From Pandoraea eparura (GTDB taxonomy: Bacteria > Pseudomonadota > Gammaproteobacteria > Burkholderiales > Burkholderiaceae): 64,000 bases of DNA. The stretch spans positions 124,001 to 188,000 of the forward strand of contig NZ_CABPSH010000001.1 in assembly GCF_902459725.1 (NCBI RefSeq), read 5' to 3'. The notes beneath the pieces are model-generated. The model saw nothing but the letters and a program-made list of their open reading frames with translations, was not told where the DNA came from and ran no database searches. A program made the position numbers and the translations under genes. How positions within the stretch are numbered: the stretch's first letter is position 1; each line of letters begins with the position of its first letter. Positions 17,385 through 26,241 of this stretch are shown in pieces.

Positions 17385-18433
17385 TGATCGGTCCTCCCGG
17401 CTTCCTCACGATAGAAGGCCAGCGCTGCCGCACCGTCGACGTTTGCCCGCGCGGCGCGCCCCAGCCATGCCGTCTCCAGCGGCACGGCCAGTTGCTTCAA
17501 CGCCTCGACGAACTGCGGAGACGCCTCGCTCACGCGCAGCCCATCGGCCGCCGCTTTCTTTCGCGCACCGGCGTTGATCTGGTCGAATATCGCCAGGCGC
17601 TGGGCAAACGCTTCACCCGATACCTTCATAATCGCGGCGCGATCCTGAGGCGAAATGGATTGCCACTTCTTCTTGTTTAATATCAATGAGAAGCTCGGCG
17701 ACGTGAGCGCTCCCGGCACCACGGTCTCGTACCTGGCGTACCGGATGACTTTCAGCGCCCCCGCATCCATCTCGGGAATGCCGGCGAAGCCGTCGACCAT
17801 GCCGCTGGCCACGATCTCGCTGATCTTCGCCGCCGGGGTCGACATCACGCCGGCGCCCGCGGCCTCCATGACCTGCGCGGCCACACCGGGCAGCGCCCAG
17901 ACCTTATTGCCCTGGAGATCGGCAAGCGAGTTGAGGGGATGCTTCAGGCCGTACAATTGCCCCCCGGGGAAGGCGAAGAGCGCCAGCAACTCAACGTCCC
18001 GGTATTCATTGGCGCTCTTGAAATAGCGCTGGTACGTGCGCCACAGCGCGACCGACATGCCGCGCGCCGTGGTGGAGCCCAGCGGCAGGTGCGCGATCTG
18101 CATCAGCGGCAGTTGTCGATAAAAGTTGCCGTTGAATACATAGGCACCGTCTACCACGCCACCTGTGACCGCTTCCCATAGTTGTTGCGGCGCCGCTAGG
18201 CTGGCCGGCGGGATCAGGATCCTGACCCGCCCTTCGGTGACACGTGCGACGTCATCAGCCCACGCCTTGAGGACGTGGCTGTTCAGCGGGTATTTGGGTG
18301 GCAGGTAGGTGTTGATGACCAATGTGGTCGTGGCCGTCGTCGTTGCCGGTGCGGCCCCTGCCGGCAACAAGCCCAGACTGCCATACAGGAGCAGTGCGAA
18401 CAATGCACCGCTTAGCCATGTGCGCGCCTTCAT
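17381..18433 (-). CDS. TRAP transporter periplasmic binding protein (DctP type)
   Basis: A 350-residue secreted protein. The signal peptide runs to about residue 28 (LLLYGSLGLLPAGAAPA). The mature part has YLPPKYPLNSHVLKAWADDV and VTEGRVRILIPPASLAAPQQ, the DctP fold start. The conserved Arg/Asn ligand region is around SLADLQGNKVWALPGVAAQV. GAAGGAGACATC precedes the ATG. It is the first gene of the TRAP operon, about 70 bp after the sulfatase gene in the same direction. The ligand is unknown; the aromatic island around it suggests an aromatic anion. Confidence 0.9.
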   Translation of the reverse strand: MKARTWLSGALFALLLYGSLGLLPAGAAPATTTATTTLVINTYLPPKYPLNSHVLKAWADDVARVTEGRVRILIPPASLAAPQQLWEAVTGGVVDGAYVFNGNFYRQLPLMQIAHLPLGSTTARGMSVALWRTYQRYFKSANEYRDVELLALFAFPGGQLYGLKHPLNSLADLQGNKVWALPGVAAQVMEAAGAGVMSTPAAKISEIVASGMVDGFAGIPEMDAGALKVIRYARYETVVPGALTSPSFSLILNKKKWQSISPQDRAAIMKVSGEAFAQRLAIFDQINAGARKKAAADGLRVSEASPQFVEALKQLAVPLETAWLGRAARANVDGAAALAFYREEAGRTDQ

Positions 18434-18505
18434 GATGTCTCCTTCGGTGATTTTTTGTCGTTGAACGGGCTGCGGGCGCAGCCCGGGATGTACCGTCTCG
18501 TCCCG

Positions 18506-20101
18506 CTACCAGGCGCAGATGTGGATGCCGGCCTCCTGCTCCTTGCGTGTCCAGGCCGCCATGCGCGGATAGCTGACCGTCGGATGGATCTTGCGGTGGC
18601 GCAGCCACTCGAACAGGCGCTCGCGCGCGCGCTCGCGTACGACCGCGTAGGTCGGATCGGCACCGAGGTCGTGAAACTCGTCGGGGTCGTTCTCAAGGTC
18701 GAAGAGCTGCGGGCGCAGATCGTCGAAGAACACGCATTTCCAGCGTTCGTCGCTGACCATATAGCCGTGGCACCGCTCGATCGGCTGCTGGATCGGCAGG
18801 CGCACGAAATCACGGAAGGCGTAGTTCATCTCGCTGAAGACCGCGTCGCGCCAATCGGCGATGGCCTCGCCGTGAAGCAGCGGTTGCAGCGAGCGGCCCT
18901 CGAGGATGTGCTCCTGCGGCATGACACCCAGGGCCGTCAGGATCGTCGGTACGACGTCGATCGACTCGACCAGGCGTGATTCCACGCGCCCGCGCGTGAT
19001 GTCGGCTTCGCGGCTCGGGTCATAGACGATTAGCGGTACGCGCGCGACAGTGTCGTGGAACAGCTCCTTCTCCGCGAGATAGTGGTCGCCGAGGTAGTCC
19101 CCGTGGTCGCTGCAAAAAACGATCATCGTGTCCTCGAGCCGGCCCGCCTGCTCGAGATGGGCCATCAGGCGTCCGATCTCATCGTCGAGCTGCTTGACCA
19201 GTCCCATGTACACGGGGATCACGTGCTTGCGGACGGCTTCCTGCGAGAAATTCTCGGCCCCCGCAAAGCGCTGGAATCCCTGCATCACCGGGTGTGCATC
19301 GTCGCCGCGCTCGGCCGAATGCTGCTTGACGGGCAATACGTCTTCGGCCTTGTACATGTCGTGGTAAGGCGCGGGCGCGACGTAGGGCCAGTGGGGCTTG
19401 ATGTACGACAAATGCAGGCACCAGGGTGACTCGCCCTGCTCGCGGATGAAGTCAATGGCCCGATCGGTCATGTACGGCGTCTCGGAATGCTCGGCCTTGA
19501 CGCGCGCGGGCAGGTTCGCGTAACGCATCTCCCATCCTGAGAGCACCTCCCCGTTAGGGCTCGCGGCAGAGTTGGCGAAGTCGTGCCACGGATTGTCGCT
19601 GACGTAGCCGTGTTTCTTGAGGAAAGCCGTGTATTGGTTGTGCTCGCTGACGAAGCCCGGCGGCCAGACGCCATCGTCACGGTCGAACGGCTCGAAGCCC
19701 AGTTGCTCGGCCAGCACACCCTGCTCGCTGGTGCGCTCGATGCCGAGCCGGGCCATGCCGGCGACGTCCGGCTCCATGTGCGTCTTGCCTGCCACCGCCG
19801 TGCGGATGCCGTGCGGGCGCAGGTAATCGCCGAGCCCCTGCTCACGTACCGATACGGGCACGAAATTCCATATCGCGCCGTGGCTCGTTACGTACCGGCC
19901 CGTGTAGTAAGACATTCGGGACGGGCCGCACACGGGACCCTGGACGTACGCCCGGTCGAACCGAACGCCACGCTTGGCGAGCGCATCGAGGTGAGGCGTG
20001 TGCAGGGTCGGATGCCCGTAGCAGGACAAATAGTCCCGCCGCAGTTGATCCGCCATGATGAAAAGGACGTTTCGCACGGTCCTGTCGTGGGGGCCAGGCA
20101 T
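18506..20101 (-). CDS. Sulfatase (alkaline-phosphatase superfamily, formylglycine type)
   Basis: 531 residues. After NVLFIMADQLRRDYLSCYGH comes the sulfatase signature CGPSRMSYYTGRY (Cys about 58), where C-x-P-S-R marks the Cys converted to formylglycine. FCSDHGDYLGDHYLAEKELF in the middle supplies the Asp-His metal site. The first metal motif reads DQ instead of the usual DD. No signal peptide is seen, so it acts in the cytoplasm. Substrate options are aryl sulfates, choline sulfate or phosphonate monoesters. The position between the TRAP importer and aromatic ring-cleavage genes favours an aryl sulfate (inference). No formylglycine-generating enzyme is in the window. Confidence 0.87.
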   Translation of the reverse strand: MPGPHDRTVRNVLFIMADQLRRDYLSCYGHPTLHTPHLDALAKRGVRFDRAYVQGPVCGPSRMSYYTGRYVTSHGAIWNFVPVSVREQGLGDYLRPHGIRTAVAGKTHMEPDVAGMARLGIERTSEQGVLAEQLGFEPFDRDDGVWPPGFVSEHNQYTAFLKKHGYVSDNPWHDFANSAASPNGEVLSGWEMRYANLPARVKAEHSETPYMTDRAIDFIREQGESPWCLHLSYIKPHWPYVAPAPYHDMYKAEDVLPVKQHSAERGDDAHPVMQGFQRFAGAENFSQEAVRKHVIPVYMGLVKQLDDEIGRLMAHLEQAGRLEDTMIVFCSDHGDYLGDHYLAEKELFHDTVARVPLIVYDPSREADITRGRVESRLVESIDVVPTILTALGVMPQEHILEGRSLQPLLHGEAIADWRDAVFSEMNYAFRDFVRLPIQQPIERCHGYMVSDERWKCVFFDDLRPQLFDLENDPDEFHDLGADPTYAVVRERARERLFEWLRHRKIHPTVSYPRMAAWTRKEQEAGIHICAW

Positions 20102-20181
20102 GAGTTGTCTCCGTCTATGAGTATCAGGTTTGTATTACCGGTTTGCGTTGAGTTTCGTCGGCGATGGTGGCCGGCCTGCGC

Positions 20182-20895
20182 TCAATCCGGCGCGAACAGC
20201 GGCGACATGTCTGGCACCGGCGAAGGCGCGAGCCATTGGTAATCGCAGCGGATGGCGAACGGTGCCAGCGCCTCGAGGAAGGACCGCCAGCGCGGTGAAC
20301 CGCCTAATGCCGTCCGGTGCGCCGCCCAAGCGGCGGCATCGGGCAGGCATCGATAGATCCGTATCTGGTTCAATGCACCGGCAATGCTGCCGAACGCGCC
20401 AAGCAGCCCCGTCATGACGGCCGCATCGTCATGCAGCTCGAATCGGCCGACAGCCTCCCAGCACGCCGGTACGCCGCCCGGCGTAAAGGTCAACGTGGTT
20501 TGCTCTACCACCTCAGGCTTGCGCCGCCTGCCGAGCGGCGCGTCCGCGCCGGGCAACGCATCGCGGCCGTTGCCCCACAAAGGCGTGAGCTCGGGCAACG
20601 GCGCGGGAACGAGGAACTGGCTCTCCTGCTGAACGATCAAAGGCCTGACGGCGCGGAAATAAGGCTGCAGCAATTCATTGCCGTAAACACCGAACAGGCG
20701 CGTATGCCAGTCGTCGAAGCTGTCGTAACGGTACAGGCTCGTGATCTGGTCGCTTGCACCGGAGCGCGCCGCGAAGGCACCGATCAGACGCTCGAGGAGC
20801 GGGCGCAGCGCGTGCTCGCCGCGCGCCTGCTGCGTCGCCCAGAACCGTTCGGTGGCGCCGGGTCGCAGGGTGTAGGTTCGGTGTTCGATCAACAT
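20182..20895 (-). CDS. NIPSNAP-family protein with two domains
   Basis: 237 residues with two ferredoxin-like repeats. The first begins MLIEHRTYTLRPGATERFWA and the second VEQTTLTFTPGGVPACWEAV. GASDQITSLYRYDSFDDWH and the matching AGALNQIRIYRCLPDAAAWA are equivalent positions in each repeat. NIPSNAP proteins are common in bacterial catabolic clusters, but their biochemical role is unclear. It lies between the sulfatase and maleylacetate reductase genes on the same strand. Confidence 0.8.
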   Translation of the reverse strand: MLIEHRTYTLRPGATERFWATQQARGEHALRPLLERLIGAFAARSGASDQITSLYRYDSFDDWHTRLFGVYGNELLQPYFRAVRPLIVQQESQFLVPAPLPELTPLWGNGRDALPGADAPLGRRRKPEVVEQTTLTFTPGGVPACWEAVGRFELHDDAAVMTGLLGAFGSIAGALNQIRIYRCLPDAAAWAAHRTALGGSPRWRSFLEALAPFAIRCDYQWLAPSPVPDMSPLFAPD

Positions 20896-20942
20896 TGGGC
20901 ACGCACCTCGTGAGGGTCAATGATCATGGGAGCGATGTCGCA

Positions 20943-22001
20943 TCAAAGCGCCGCAGCGCCGTCATACGCTCGCTGCAGCAGCTCGCGTACGGGCGTGCGG
21001 TCGATTGGCCGCGGATTCGGATAAGGCGTCTCGACGACCAGGTCCGCGGCCAGCTCCAGGCCGTCCGCAGGCATGCCCAGCTCGCGCAGCGAACGCGGGA
21101 CCTGCAGCGCGGCCACGAGCGCCTCGAGCCCGGCCACGGCGCCCTCGCTGCCGAGTGCCCGCGCGATGCGCGACATCGCCTGCGGCGCCACTGCGGCGTT
21201 GTAGGCCAGTGCGTGGGGCAGGATCACCGTGTGCACCTCGGCATGCGGCAAGTTGAAACTGCCGCCAAGCGTGTGGCACAGCTTGTGATGCAAACCCATC
21301 TGGACCGCGCCGAGCACCGTGCCGCAAAGCCATGAACCGTATAGCGCCCCAGTGCGCGCGTCGATGTCGTCGGCGTGCGTCCGCAAGCGCGGCAACGCGC
21401 CGGCCAGCGCGGCGATGCCGGCCTCGGCCATCAGCGCGTGCACAGGACTCGCGTTGTGGCCGTACAGGGCTTCGGCCGCATGCGCCACGGCGTTAAGTCC
21501 GCTGGTCATCGAAAGCCCGACCGGCAGCGACACAGTCAACTCCGGGTCGTACACCACACAGCGCGGCAGCACGCGCCAGTCCCGCCCCGTCTTCTTGATG
21601 CCCGCTTCGGTGAGGCCATACAGCGGCGTCATTTCGGATCCGGCGTAGGTGGTCGGCAGCGCCACAATCGGCATGACCGATTCGAGGGCGATCGCCTTGG
21701 CCAGGCCGATGGTCGATCCGCCGCCAACGGCCACGCACCCCTGGGCGTCCACCTCTCGTGCATACGCGAGCGCTGCGCGCGCCACGTCCGCCGGCACGTG
21801 CATGACGGCCTTGGCGTAGACGCCGGCACAGCGCGTGCCAAGCGTCGCGCCGATCGCGCGACCCAGGCTTTCCTGCTCGGGCGTGGTGAGGATCAAGGCG
21901 CGCCGGATGCCGAGCGCGTCAAGTTCGGCCGTCAGGTTGTGGCGGCTACCGGCGCCGAACACGACGCGGGCATTATGGGTTTCATGGATGAACGATTGCA
22001 T
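20943..22001 (-). CDS. Maleylacetate reductase (iron-alcohol-dehydrogenase fold)
   Basis: 352 residues, the usual size. VAVGGGSTIGLAKAIAL is the NAD(P)-binding loop, and PTTYAGSEMTPLYGLTE is the wording typical of maleylacetate reductases. GLHHKLCHTLGG and NLPHAEVHTVILPHALAYN hold the metal-site His residues of the superfamily. The enzyme reduces maleylacetate to 3-oxoadipate in hydroquinone, hydroxyquinol and chloro-aromatic breakdown. It lies two genes from a PcpA/LinE-like ring-cleavage dioxygenase, whose product would be its substrate. ATG 21999-22001 starts MQSFIHETHNARVVFGAG; the open frame extends further upstream but without family resemblance. Confidence 0.9.
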   Translation of the reverse strand: MQSFIHETHNARVVFGAGSRHNLTAELDALGIRRALILTTPEQESLGRAIGATLGTRCAGVYAKAVMHVPADVARAALAYAREVDAQGCVAVGGGSTIGLAKAIALESVMPIVALPTTYAGSEMTPLYGLTEAGIKKTGRDWRVLPRCVVYDPELTVSLPVGLSMTSGLNAVAHAAEALYGHNASPVHALMAEAGIAALAGALPRLRTHADDIDARTGALYGSWLCGTVLGAVQMGLHHKLCHTLGGSFNLPHAEVHTVILPHALAYNAAVAPQAMSRIARALGSEGAVAGLEALVAALQVPRSLRELGMPADGLELAADLVVETPYPNPRPIDRTPVRELLQRAYDGAAAL

Positions 22002-22020
22002 GATTAGTCCCCTGCCCGCG

Positions 22021-22692
22021 TCACGGATGAGCCGCGCCCGACCCGGCGCACGTGTCAAGCAGCAACGCGCGCGCCCACTTGATTTCCTCGGCGCGAATGC
22101 CGTGTTCGGTTCCCGCGGCAATACGCAAGGTGACCTGCGCGCCGGCCGCGTCGAACCACCGCGCCGCCTCGCGCACGCTGTCTTGCGGTACGTAGGGATC
22201 GTCATCCCAGGTGGACAGCAGCACCGGCATGCCCGCCAACGTCTGATGCGTCATATCGCGCGCCGCGCCGGGCGGACCGATCAGCGCGCCCGTGAAGGCC
22301 ACCAGCGCGCGATAGCGGCGCTGCCGGCGCCAGACATACTCACTGCACAGGCAGGCCCCCTGCGAAAAGCCCATCAGCACCTGCGATTCGTAAGGGAATC
22401 CTTGCGCGCACAGCGATTCGGTCAACGCGTCGAGGCACGCTAGCGCCTGGGACAGGCGCGGCTCGTTGGCGTCAACCGGTTCGAGAAAGCGCGCCGGATA
22501 CCAACTACCGTCGGCGGCGGCCGGTGCACACCAGGCCATCCCGGGCAGCGCCATGCGACGCACGATCATGTCGTGCACCCAGTCGGGCGACTGGGCACGC
22601 CCATGCACGAGGATCACGGCAAGCGACGCCTCGCCCGGCGGCGCGCCGAACACGCGCACGGGCGCCTGCAAGTGGGGATTCCCGTTCGACAT
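22021..22692 (-). CDS. Alpha/beta hydrolase, phospholipase/carboxylesterase family
   Basis: 223 residues. The oxyanion strand reads LAVILVHGRAQSPDWVHDMI, the nucleophile elbow VLMGFSQGACL (Ser), the acid is in STWDDDPYVP and the His in AGTEHGIRAEEI. This matches the small carboxylesterase family. It lies 19 bp from the maleylacetate reductase and 7 bp from the dioxygenase, so it is in the same operon. It may remove an ester group from the pathway substrate or cleave a ring-opened lactone; the substrate is unknown. Confidence 0.83.
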   Translation of the reverse strand: MSNGNPHLQAPVRVFGAPPGEASLAVILVHGRAQSPDWVHDMIVRRMALPGMAWCAPAAADGSWYPARFLEPVDANEPRLSQALACLDALTESLCAQGFPYESQVLMGFSQGACLCSEYVWRRQRRYRALVAFTGALIGPPGAARDMTHQTLAGMPVLLSTWDDDPYVPQDSVREAARWFDAAGAQVTLRIAAGTEHGIRAEEIKWARALLLDTCAGSGAAHP

Positions 22693-22699
22693 GACGGCC

Positions 22700-23659
22700 T
22701 CAATACTTCAGTGCTTCGAGCGACGCCAGGATCTCCGTGCGCTGGCTCTCGAACTGCGGCGCGATCTGCACCTTACCGCCCAGTTGCTCGTATGCCTCGT
22801 CGATCAAGAAGCCTTCGGGCTTGGAGACGGTCGCCTCGAACATCGCACCGCTCGGCGTGCGCACGTAGATCGATTCGAAATAGCCGCGATCCTTGCGCTC
22901 GGACGTGTCCGTAAAGCCCATCCCTTCCAGATTCGCCTTGACGCGATCCTGCACGCCGTGGTCGGCGACCTGAAACGCGCAGTGATGAATGGTGCCCTCG
23001 CCGTAGGTCCAGGTGCCCTGCGCCATCTCGCGCGTCAGCGCATAGTCAACGAACTTTCCCGAACCGCCCTCCCCGAACGCGAATCGCACATACCGGCCGT
23101 CGCGGGCGACCTCACGCGCGGACCAGCCGTCATGCATGAATTCCTGTGACGGTTCCATTTCATGGACGTTGACGGCAATGGTATGGAGCCCGCGGATCGC
23201 GAACTCGGCCGGCACTTCGCCGTTCGAGAATGGCTTGCGGTCGTCATCGGCGATGCCGATGAGTTCGTATTCGATGCCGCAGGGATGCGCGAACGTAAGC
23301 ACCGATTCGCCGAAGCGTTCGGAGCGCTTGACCTCGAAGCCGCAGCCGGCCAGACGGCGCTCCCAGAACGGGATCGCCGAGACCGGCACCGACAGTGCGA
23401 GGTTACCGATCTGGCCGGCGCCGCCATGTCCCTTGCGGCCGAAGTGCGCAACCGGGAAGCAGGTGATCAGCGTGCTTTCCTCGCCTAGGTCGTTGCCGTA
23501 GTAGAGATGGTAGAAAGGCGCCACGCCGTCGTAGATCAAAGTTTTCTTGACGCTCTTGAGCGAGAGCACCTTGGTGTGGAAGTCGTAGTCCTGCTGCGCC
23601 GTGCCGACGCACAGCGTGATGTGATGGTGGCGCTGGATGATGGGGGTAGCTGCTCGCAT
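22700..23659 (-). CDS. PcpA/LinE-like ring-cleaving dioxygenase (hydroquinone 1,2-dioxygenase type)
   Basis: 319 residues of the VOC superfamily. The wording follows PcpA closely: HHHITLCVGTAQQDYDF, YDGVAPFYHLYYGNDLG, GEGTIHHCAFQV and GYFESIYVRTPSGAMFEAT. By analogy with PcpA, the Fe(II) ligands are the last His of the first motif (about 13), the second His of IHHCAF and the Glu of MFEAT. PcpA and LinE open (chloro)hydroquinones between C1 and C2, giving maleylacetate-type products. That fits the maleylacetate reductase two genes downstream. AAAGGAGACAATC precedes the ATG. Whether the substrate is chlorinated or plain hydroquinone cannot be read here. Confidence 0.87.
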   Translation of the reverse strand: MRAATPIIQRHHHITLCVGTAQQDYDFHTKVLSLKSVKKTLIYDGVAPFYHLYYGNDLGEESTLITCFPVAHFGRKGHGGAGQIGNLALSVPVSAIPFWERRLAGCGFEVKRSERFGESVLTFAHPCGIEYELIGIADDDRKPFSNGEVPAEFAIRGLHTIAVNVHEMEPSQEFMHDGWSAREVARDGRYVRFAFGEGGSGKFVDYALTREMAQGTWTYGEGTIHHCAFQVADHGVQDRVKANLEGMGFTDTSERKDRGYFESIYVRTPSGAMFEATVSKPEGFLIDEAYEQLGGKVQIAPQFESQRTEILASLEALKY

Positions 23660-23716
23660 GATTGTCTCCTTTGATGCGTGAATACGTGAATGCGTGATTG
23701 TGGGCGCGCGGACCGG

Positions 23717-24556
23717 CTACGGTGTCGGCACCGGTGCGCCACGACGGCCAGCAGGTTCGTCAACGGGTTCGGCATGCTCTGACATGGCACCGTCCACGAG
23801 ATCCCATATGAAGCGCCCCGACGGATCACGCTGTTCCTCGGCAATGTGGGCGATGAGCCCCGCCGCGCGTCCCAGCACCGCAAAGCCGCGCATGAGCGGC
23901 GCCGGGATACCGATGTCGCCGAGCACCGCAGCGATGGCGCCGGTTGCGTTGATGGTGATGTGGCGCCCGACCACCGCGTCGATCTCGGCGGACAGCAGTG
24001 CCAGGGCCCGGCAGCGGCGGCCGTTGGTGTCGCATTCGCGTGCCAGCGCCAGCAGTGCCGCCGCGCGAGGGTCGTCCGGGCGATGCAGGTGATGCCCGAA
24101 GCCTGGCACCGCCACCCGACGCTGGCGGAAGTCCTGCGCGATCCGGCGAGCGTACTCCCGGGACAGCGTCTCGTCCTCCCTGTCGCCGCCTGCCGTGACG
24201 ATCGCTTCGAGCAATTCGGCGGCCGGCTCCATGGTTCCGACGAAGCGGCTCGCCACGGCGAGCAGCCCGGCCGCCACGCCGGCCTGCAGGTTTTCTGGCG
24301 AACTCGCGTAGATCATGCGCGCGGCAATCGCACTCGGCGTCATGCCGTGTTCCATCAGCGTCACGAGTACAGCTTCGATGACGCGGCGCTGCGTGACGCT
24401 CGGCGCCACGCCGAACGTCTGCTTCATGAAGACGTCCACGAAGCCCGTCTTGCCGAGCAGATCGCCGACGAGGTCCTCGTCGCCGTACCAGACGGCCTTC
24501 TCGTTGTAGCGACACAGCTTCGAGCGCGGCACGTGAGTGTGCAACGTCGTAGTCAT
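23717..24556 (-). CDS. Citrate-synthase-like protein (citryl-CoA lyase family)
   Basis: 279 residues, matching only the catalytic region of citrate synthases, which are usually over 400. VAVPGFGHHLHRPDDPRAAA corresponds to the conserved PGFGHPvHkxDDPRa block of citryl-CoA lyases, and SAEIDAVVGRHITINATGAI to the following active-site helix. Such short proteins cleave or form citryl-CoA or related 2-hydroxyacyl-CoA thioesters. The next upstream gene encodes an acyl-CoA ligase and overlaps by 4 bp, so a CoA-activated intermediate is a likely substrate. It is unexpected in a hydroquinone operon. Confidence 0.78.
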   Translation of the reverse strand: MTTTLHTHVPRSKLCRYNEKAVWYGDEDLVGDLLGKTGFVDVFMKQTFGVAPSVTQRRVIEAVLVTLMEHGMTPSAIAARMIYASSPENLQAGVAAGLLAVASRFVGTMEPAAELLEAIVTAGGDREDETLSREYARRIAQDFRQRRVAVPGFGHHLHRPDDPRAAALLALARECDTNGRRCRALALLSAEIDAVVGRHITINATGAIAAVLGDIGIPAPLMRGFAVLGRAAGLIAHIAEEQRDPSGRFIWDLVDGAMSEHAEPVDEPAGRRGAPVPTP

Positions 24557-26064
24557 GAGCGGCTCCTGTCGGTGAGGATGGCTTCGCGAATCGCGGGCTT
24601 GAGAACCTTGCCCACGGCGCTGCGCGGCAGCACGTCGAACAGATGCACCTGCTTGGGCGTCTTGACCGAGCCCAGCTCGCGCTTGACTTCGGCAATCAGG
24701 GCCTCAACGTCCACGTGCATTCCGGGCCGCACCTGGATCGCGGCGTGGACCGCCTCGCCCCACTTGTCGTCGGGCACGCCCACCACCGAGCAGTCGGCGA
24801 TGGCCGGATGCGCAGAGAGCACGACCTCGACGTCGCTCGGGTAGACGTTAAACCCGCCGGTGATGATCACGTCGCGGATCCGGTCGCGCAGGAACAGATA
24901 GCCGCGCTCGTCGAACACGCCCGCGTCGCCGGTGCGCAACCAGCCGTTCACAAGCGTCTTGCGCGTTTCCGCCTCGGCTTTGAAATAGCCGGTCATGACG
25001 AGATCGCCGCGCACCGCGATTTCTCCCGCTTCGCCGGCCGGCAGCGGGTTACCGTCCTTGTCGACGATCGCCACGCGCGTGAGCAGCGTCGGCTTGCCGA
25101 TCGAGGCGAGCAGTTCCCCCACCATCGCCTCGGGCCGCAGGAACGTGATGATCTGCGGCGCCTCCGTCTGGCCGAACGAGGTGCACAGCACCTGACCGAA
25201 CACCGCTTGCGCGCCGCGAATCTGCTCGGGCCGCATGGGTGCGCCGCCATAGACGAGATAGCGCAGCGCAGACAGATCGCGCGGCGCACTGCGCTGCTCG
25301 TCGACCAGCGCGAGCACCAGCGTGGGCGGCACGAAGAACAGTGTGACGCGATGGTGCGCGGCGGCGTCGAGCAGCGCGGCCGGCTTGGCCTGCTCGGGGA
25401 AGACCAGCGCGCCACCGACGGCCAGCAGCGGCAGCATGTACGTCGACGTGCCGTGCGTGATCGGCGCCGCGACAAGATAGCGATCCTCGGGCGTGAGACC
25501 AAGTTCGTGGATCTGCGTAACGATATTGGCGTTCCAGGCGCGCAAGGGCTGCATCACTCCCTTGGGAACGCCGGTGGTGCCGCCGGTGAATTTGATCGCC
25601 TGAGGTGCGTTGACGCTCACGCCACCGCTCGCATTGGGCCCTATCGCCACGGCGTGGGCCGCGCTGGCACCTCCAAGCCCGCCGTGCGCCAGTTCGTCGA
25701 GCGTGCGCACAGGCGCGCTGACGCCCCCCAGACGGGCGGCCATGTCGACGTCAGCCAGCACCAGCGACGGCTCGGAAAACTCGACGATGCGGTGCAGCTC
25801 GGGGTCGCCGTTGCGCGGATTGAGCGGAATCCAGACCTTGCCGGCGGCCAGGATGGACAGGATCGCCACCAGATGGTCGACGGTATTGGCAGCGCCCACG
25901 CAGACACGCGTGCCCGGGCCGGGGTCGATGGCAGTGAGGGCCGTGGCGCGCTCAAGCACGCGGCGGGCGAGATCGGCAAAACTCAGGTTGCCTTCCGGGC
26001 TGACGATGGCCGTGCGGTTCGGAAACCGTTCCGCGGCGCGCCACAGGAAGTCGATCGGGTACAT
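24553..26064 (-). CDS. Acyl-CoA ligase (AMP-forming)
   Basis: 503 residues of the ANL adenylating family. The nucleotide loop reads IKFTGGTTGVPKGVMQ (A3 motif), then SFGQTEAPQIITFL (A5), LRTGDAGVFDERGYLFLRDR (A7/A8) and the C-terminal Lys region PRSAVGKVLKPAIREA. It joins a carboxylic acid to CoA using ATP. ATG 26062-26064 (MYPIDFLWRAAERFPNRTAI) follows AGGAGA and is preferred over an earlier start. It is the first gene of the operon, divergent from the GntR/UTRA gene. The acid is unknown; a ring-fission product or aromatic side chain is possible. Confidence 0.87.
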   Translation of the reverse strand: MYPIDFLWRAAERFPNRTAIVSPEGNLSFADLARRVLERATALTAIDPGPGTRVCVGAANTVDHLVAILSILAAGKVWIPLNPRNGDPELHRIVEFSEPSLVLADVDMAARLGGVSAPVRTLDELAHGGLGGASAAHAVAIGPNASGGVSVNAPQAIKFTGGTTGVPKGVMQPLRAWNANIVTQIHELGLTPEDRYLVAAPITHGTSTYMLPLLAVGGALVFPEQAKPAALLDAAAHHRVTLFFVPPTLVLALVDEQRSAPRDLSALRYLVYGGAPMRPEQIRGAQAVFGQVLCTSFGQTEAPQIITFLRPEAMVGELLASIGKPTLLTRVAIVDKDGNPLPAGEAGEIAVRGDLVMTGYFKAEAETRKTLVNGWLRTGDAGVFDERGYLFLRDRIRDVIITGGFNVYPSDVEVVLSAHPAIADCSVVGVPDDKWGEAVHAAIQVRPGMHVDVEALIAEVKRELGSVKTPKQVHLFDVLPRSAVGKVLKPAIREAILTDRSRS

Positions 26065-26154
26065 GCGCTGTCTTCTCCTGGATTGCGTGTTGCGACGTCC
26101 CATCCCGAGGGAATGGCATCGAACACCACTTTCGATGCCTAAACTTTATTAAAC

Positions 26155-26216
26155 ATTCGAACGTTCGAATATCAATGAAAACCCGTACAGCTCCAGTTCC
26201 GGCTATCATTCGAATG
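26155..26216. promoter_or_regulatory. Palindromic operator pair between divergent genes
   Basis: ATTCGAACGTTCGAAT (26155-26170) is a perfect 16-bp palindrome. CATTCGAATG (26207-26216) repeats its half sites. Both lie between the acyl-CoA ligase gene (start 26064, minus) and the GntR/UTRA regulator (start 26242, plus), the second copy only 26 bp before the regulator start. Position and symmetry fit an autoregulated GntR/HutC operator. Confidence 0.65.
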
Positions 26217-26241
26217 ACTGGATCCCTCAGGGAGAAGCCGC

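Noticed and set aside
20943-22205. Longer maleylacetate reductase start
   Set aside because: The extra N-terminus is Arg-rich, overlaps the hydrolase gene and lacks family resemblance; ATG 21999-22001 gives the normal length.
24643-26142. Plus-strand frame of 499 codons
   Set aside because: Antisense shadow of the acyl-CoA ligase gene; no ribosome site or domain.
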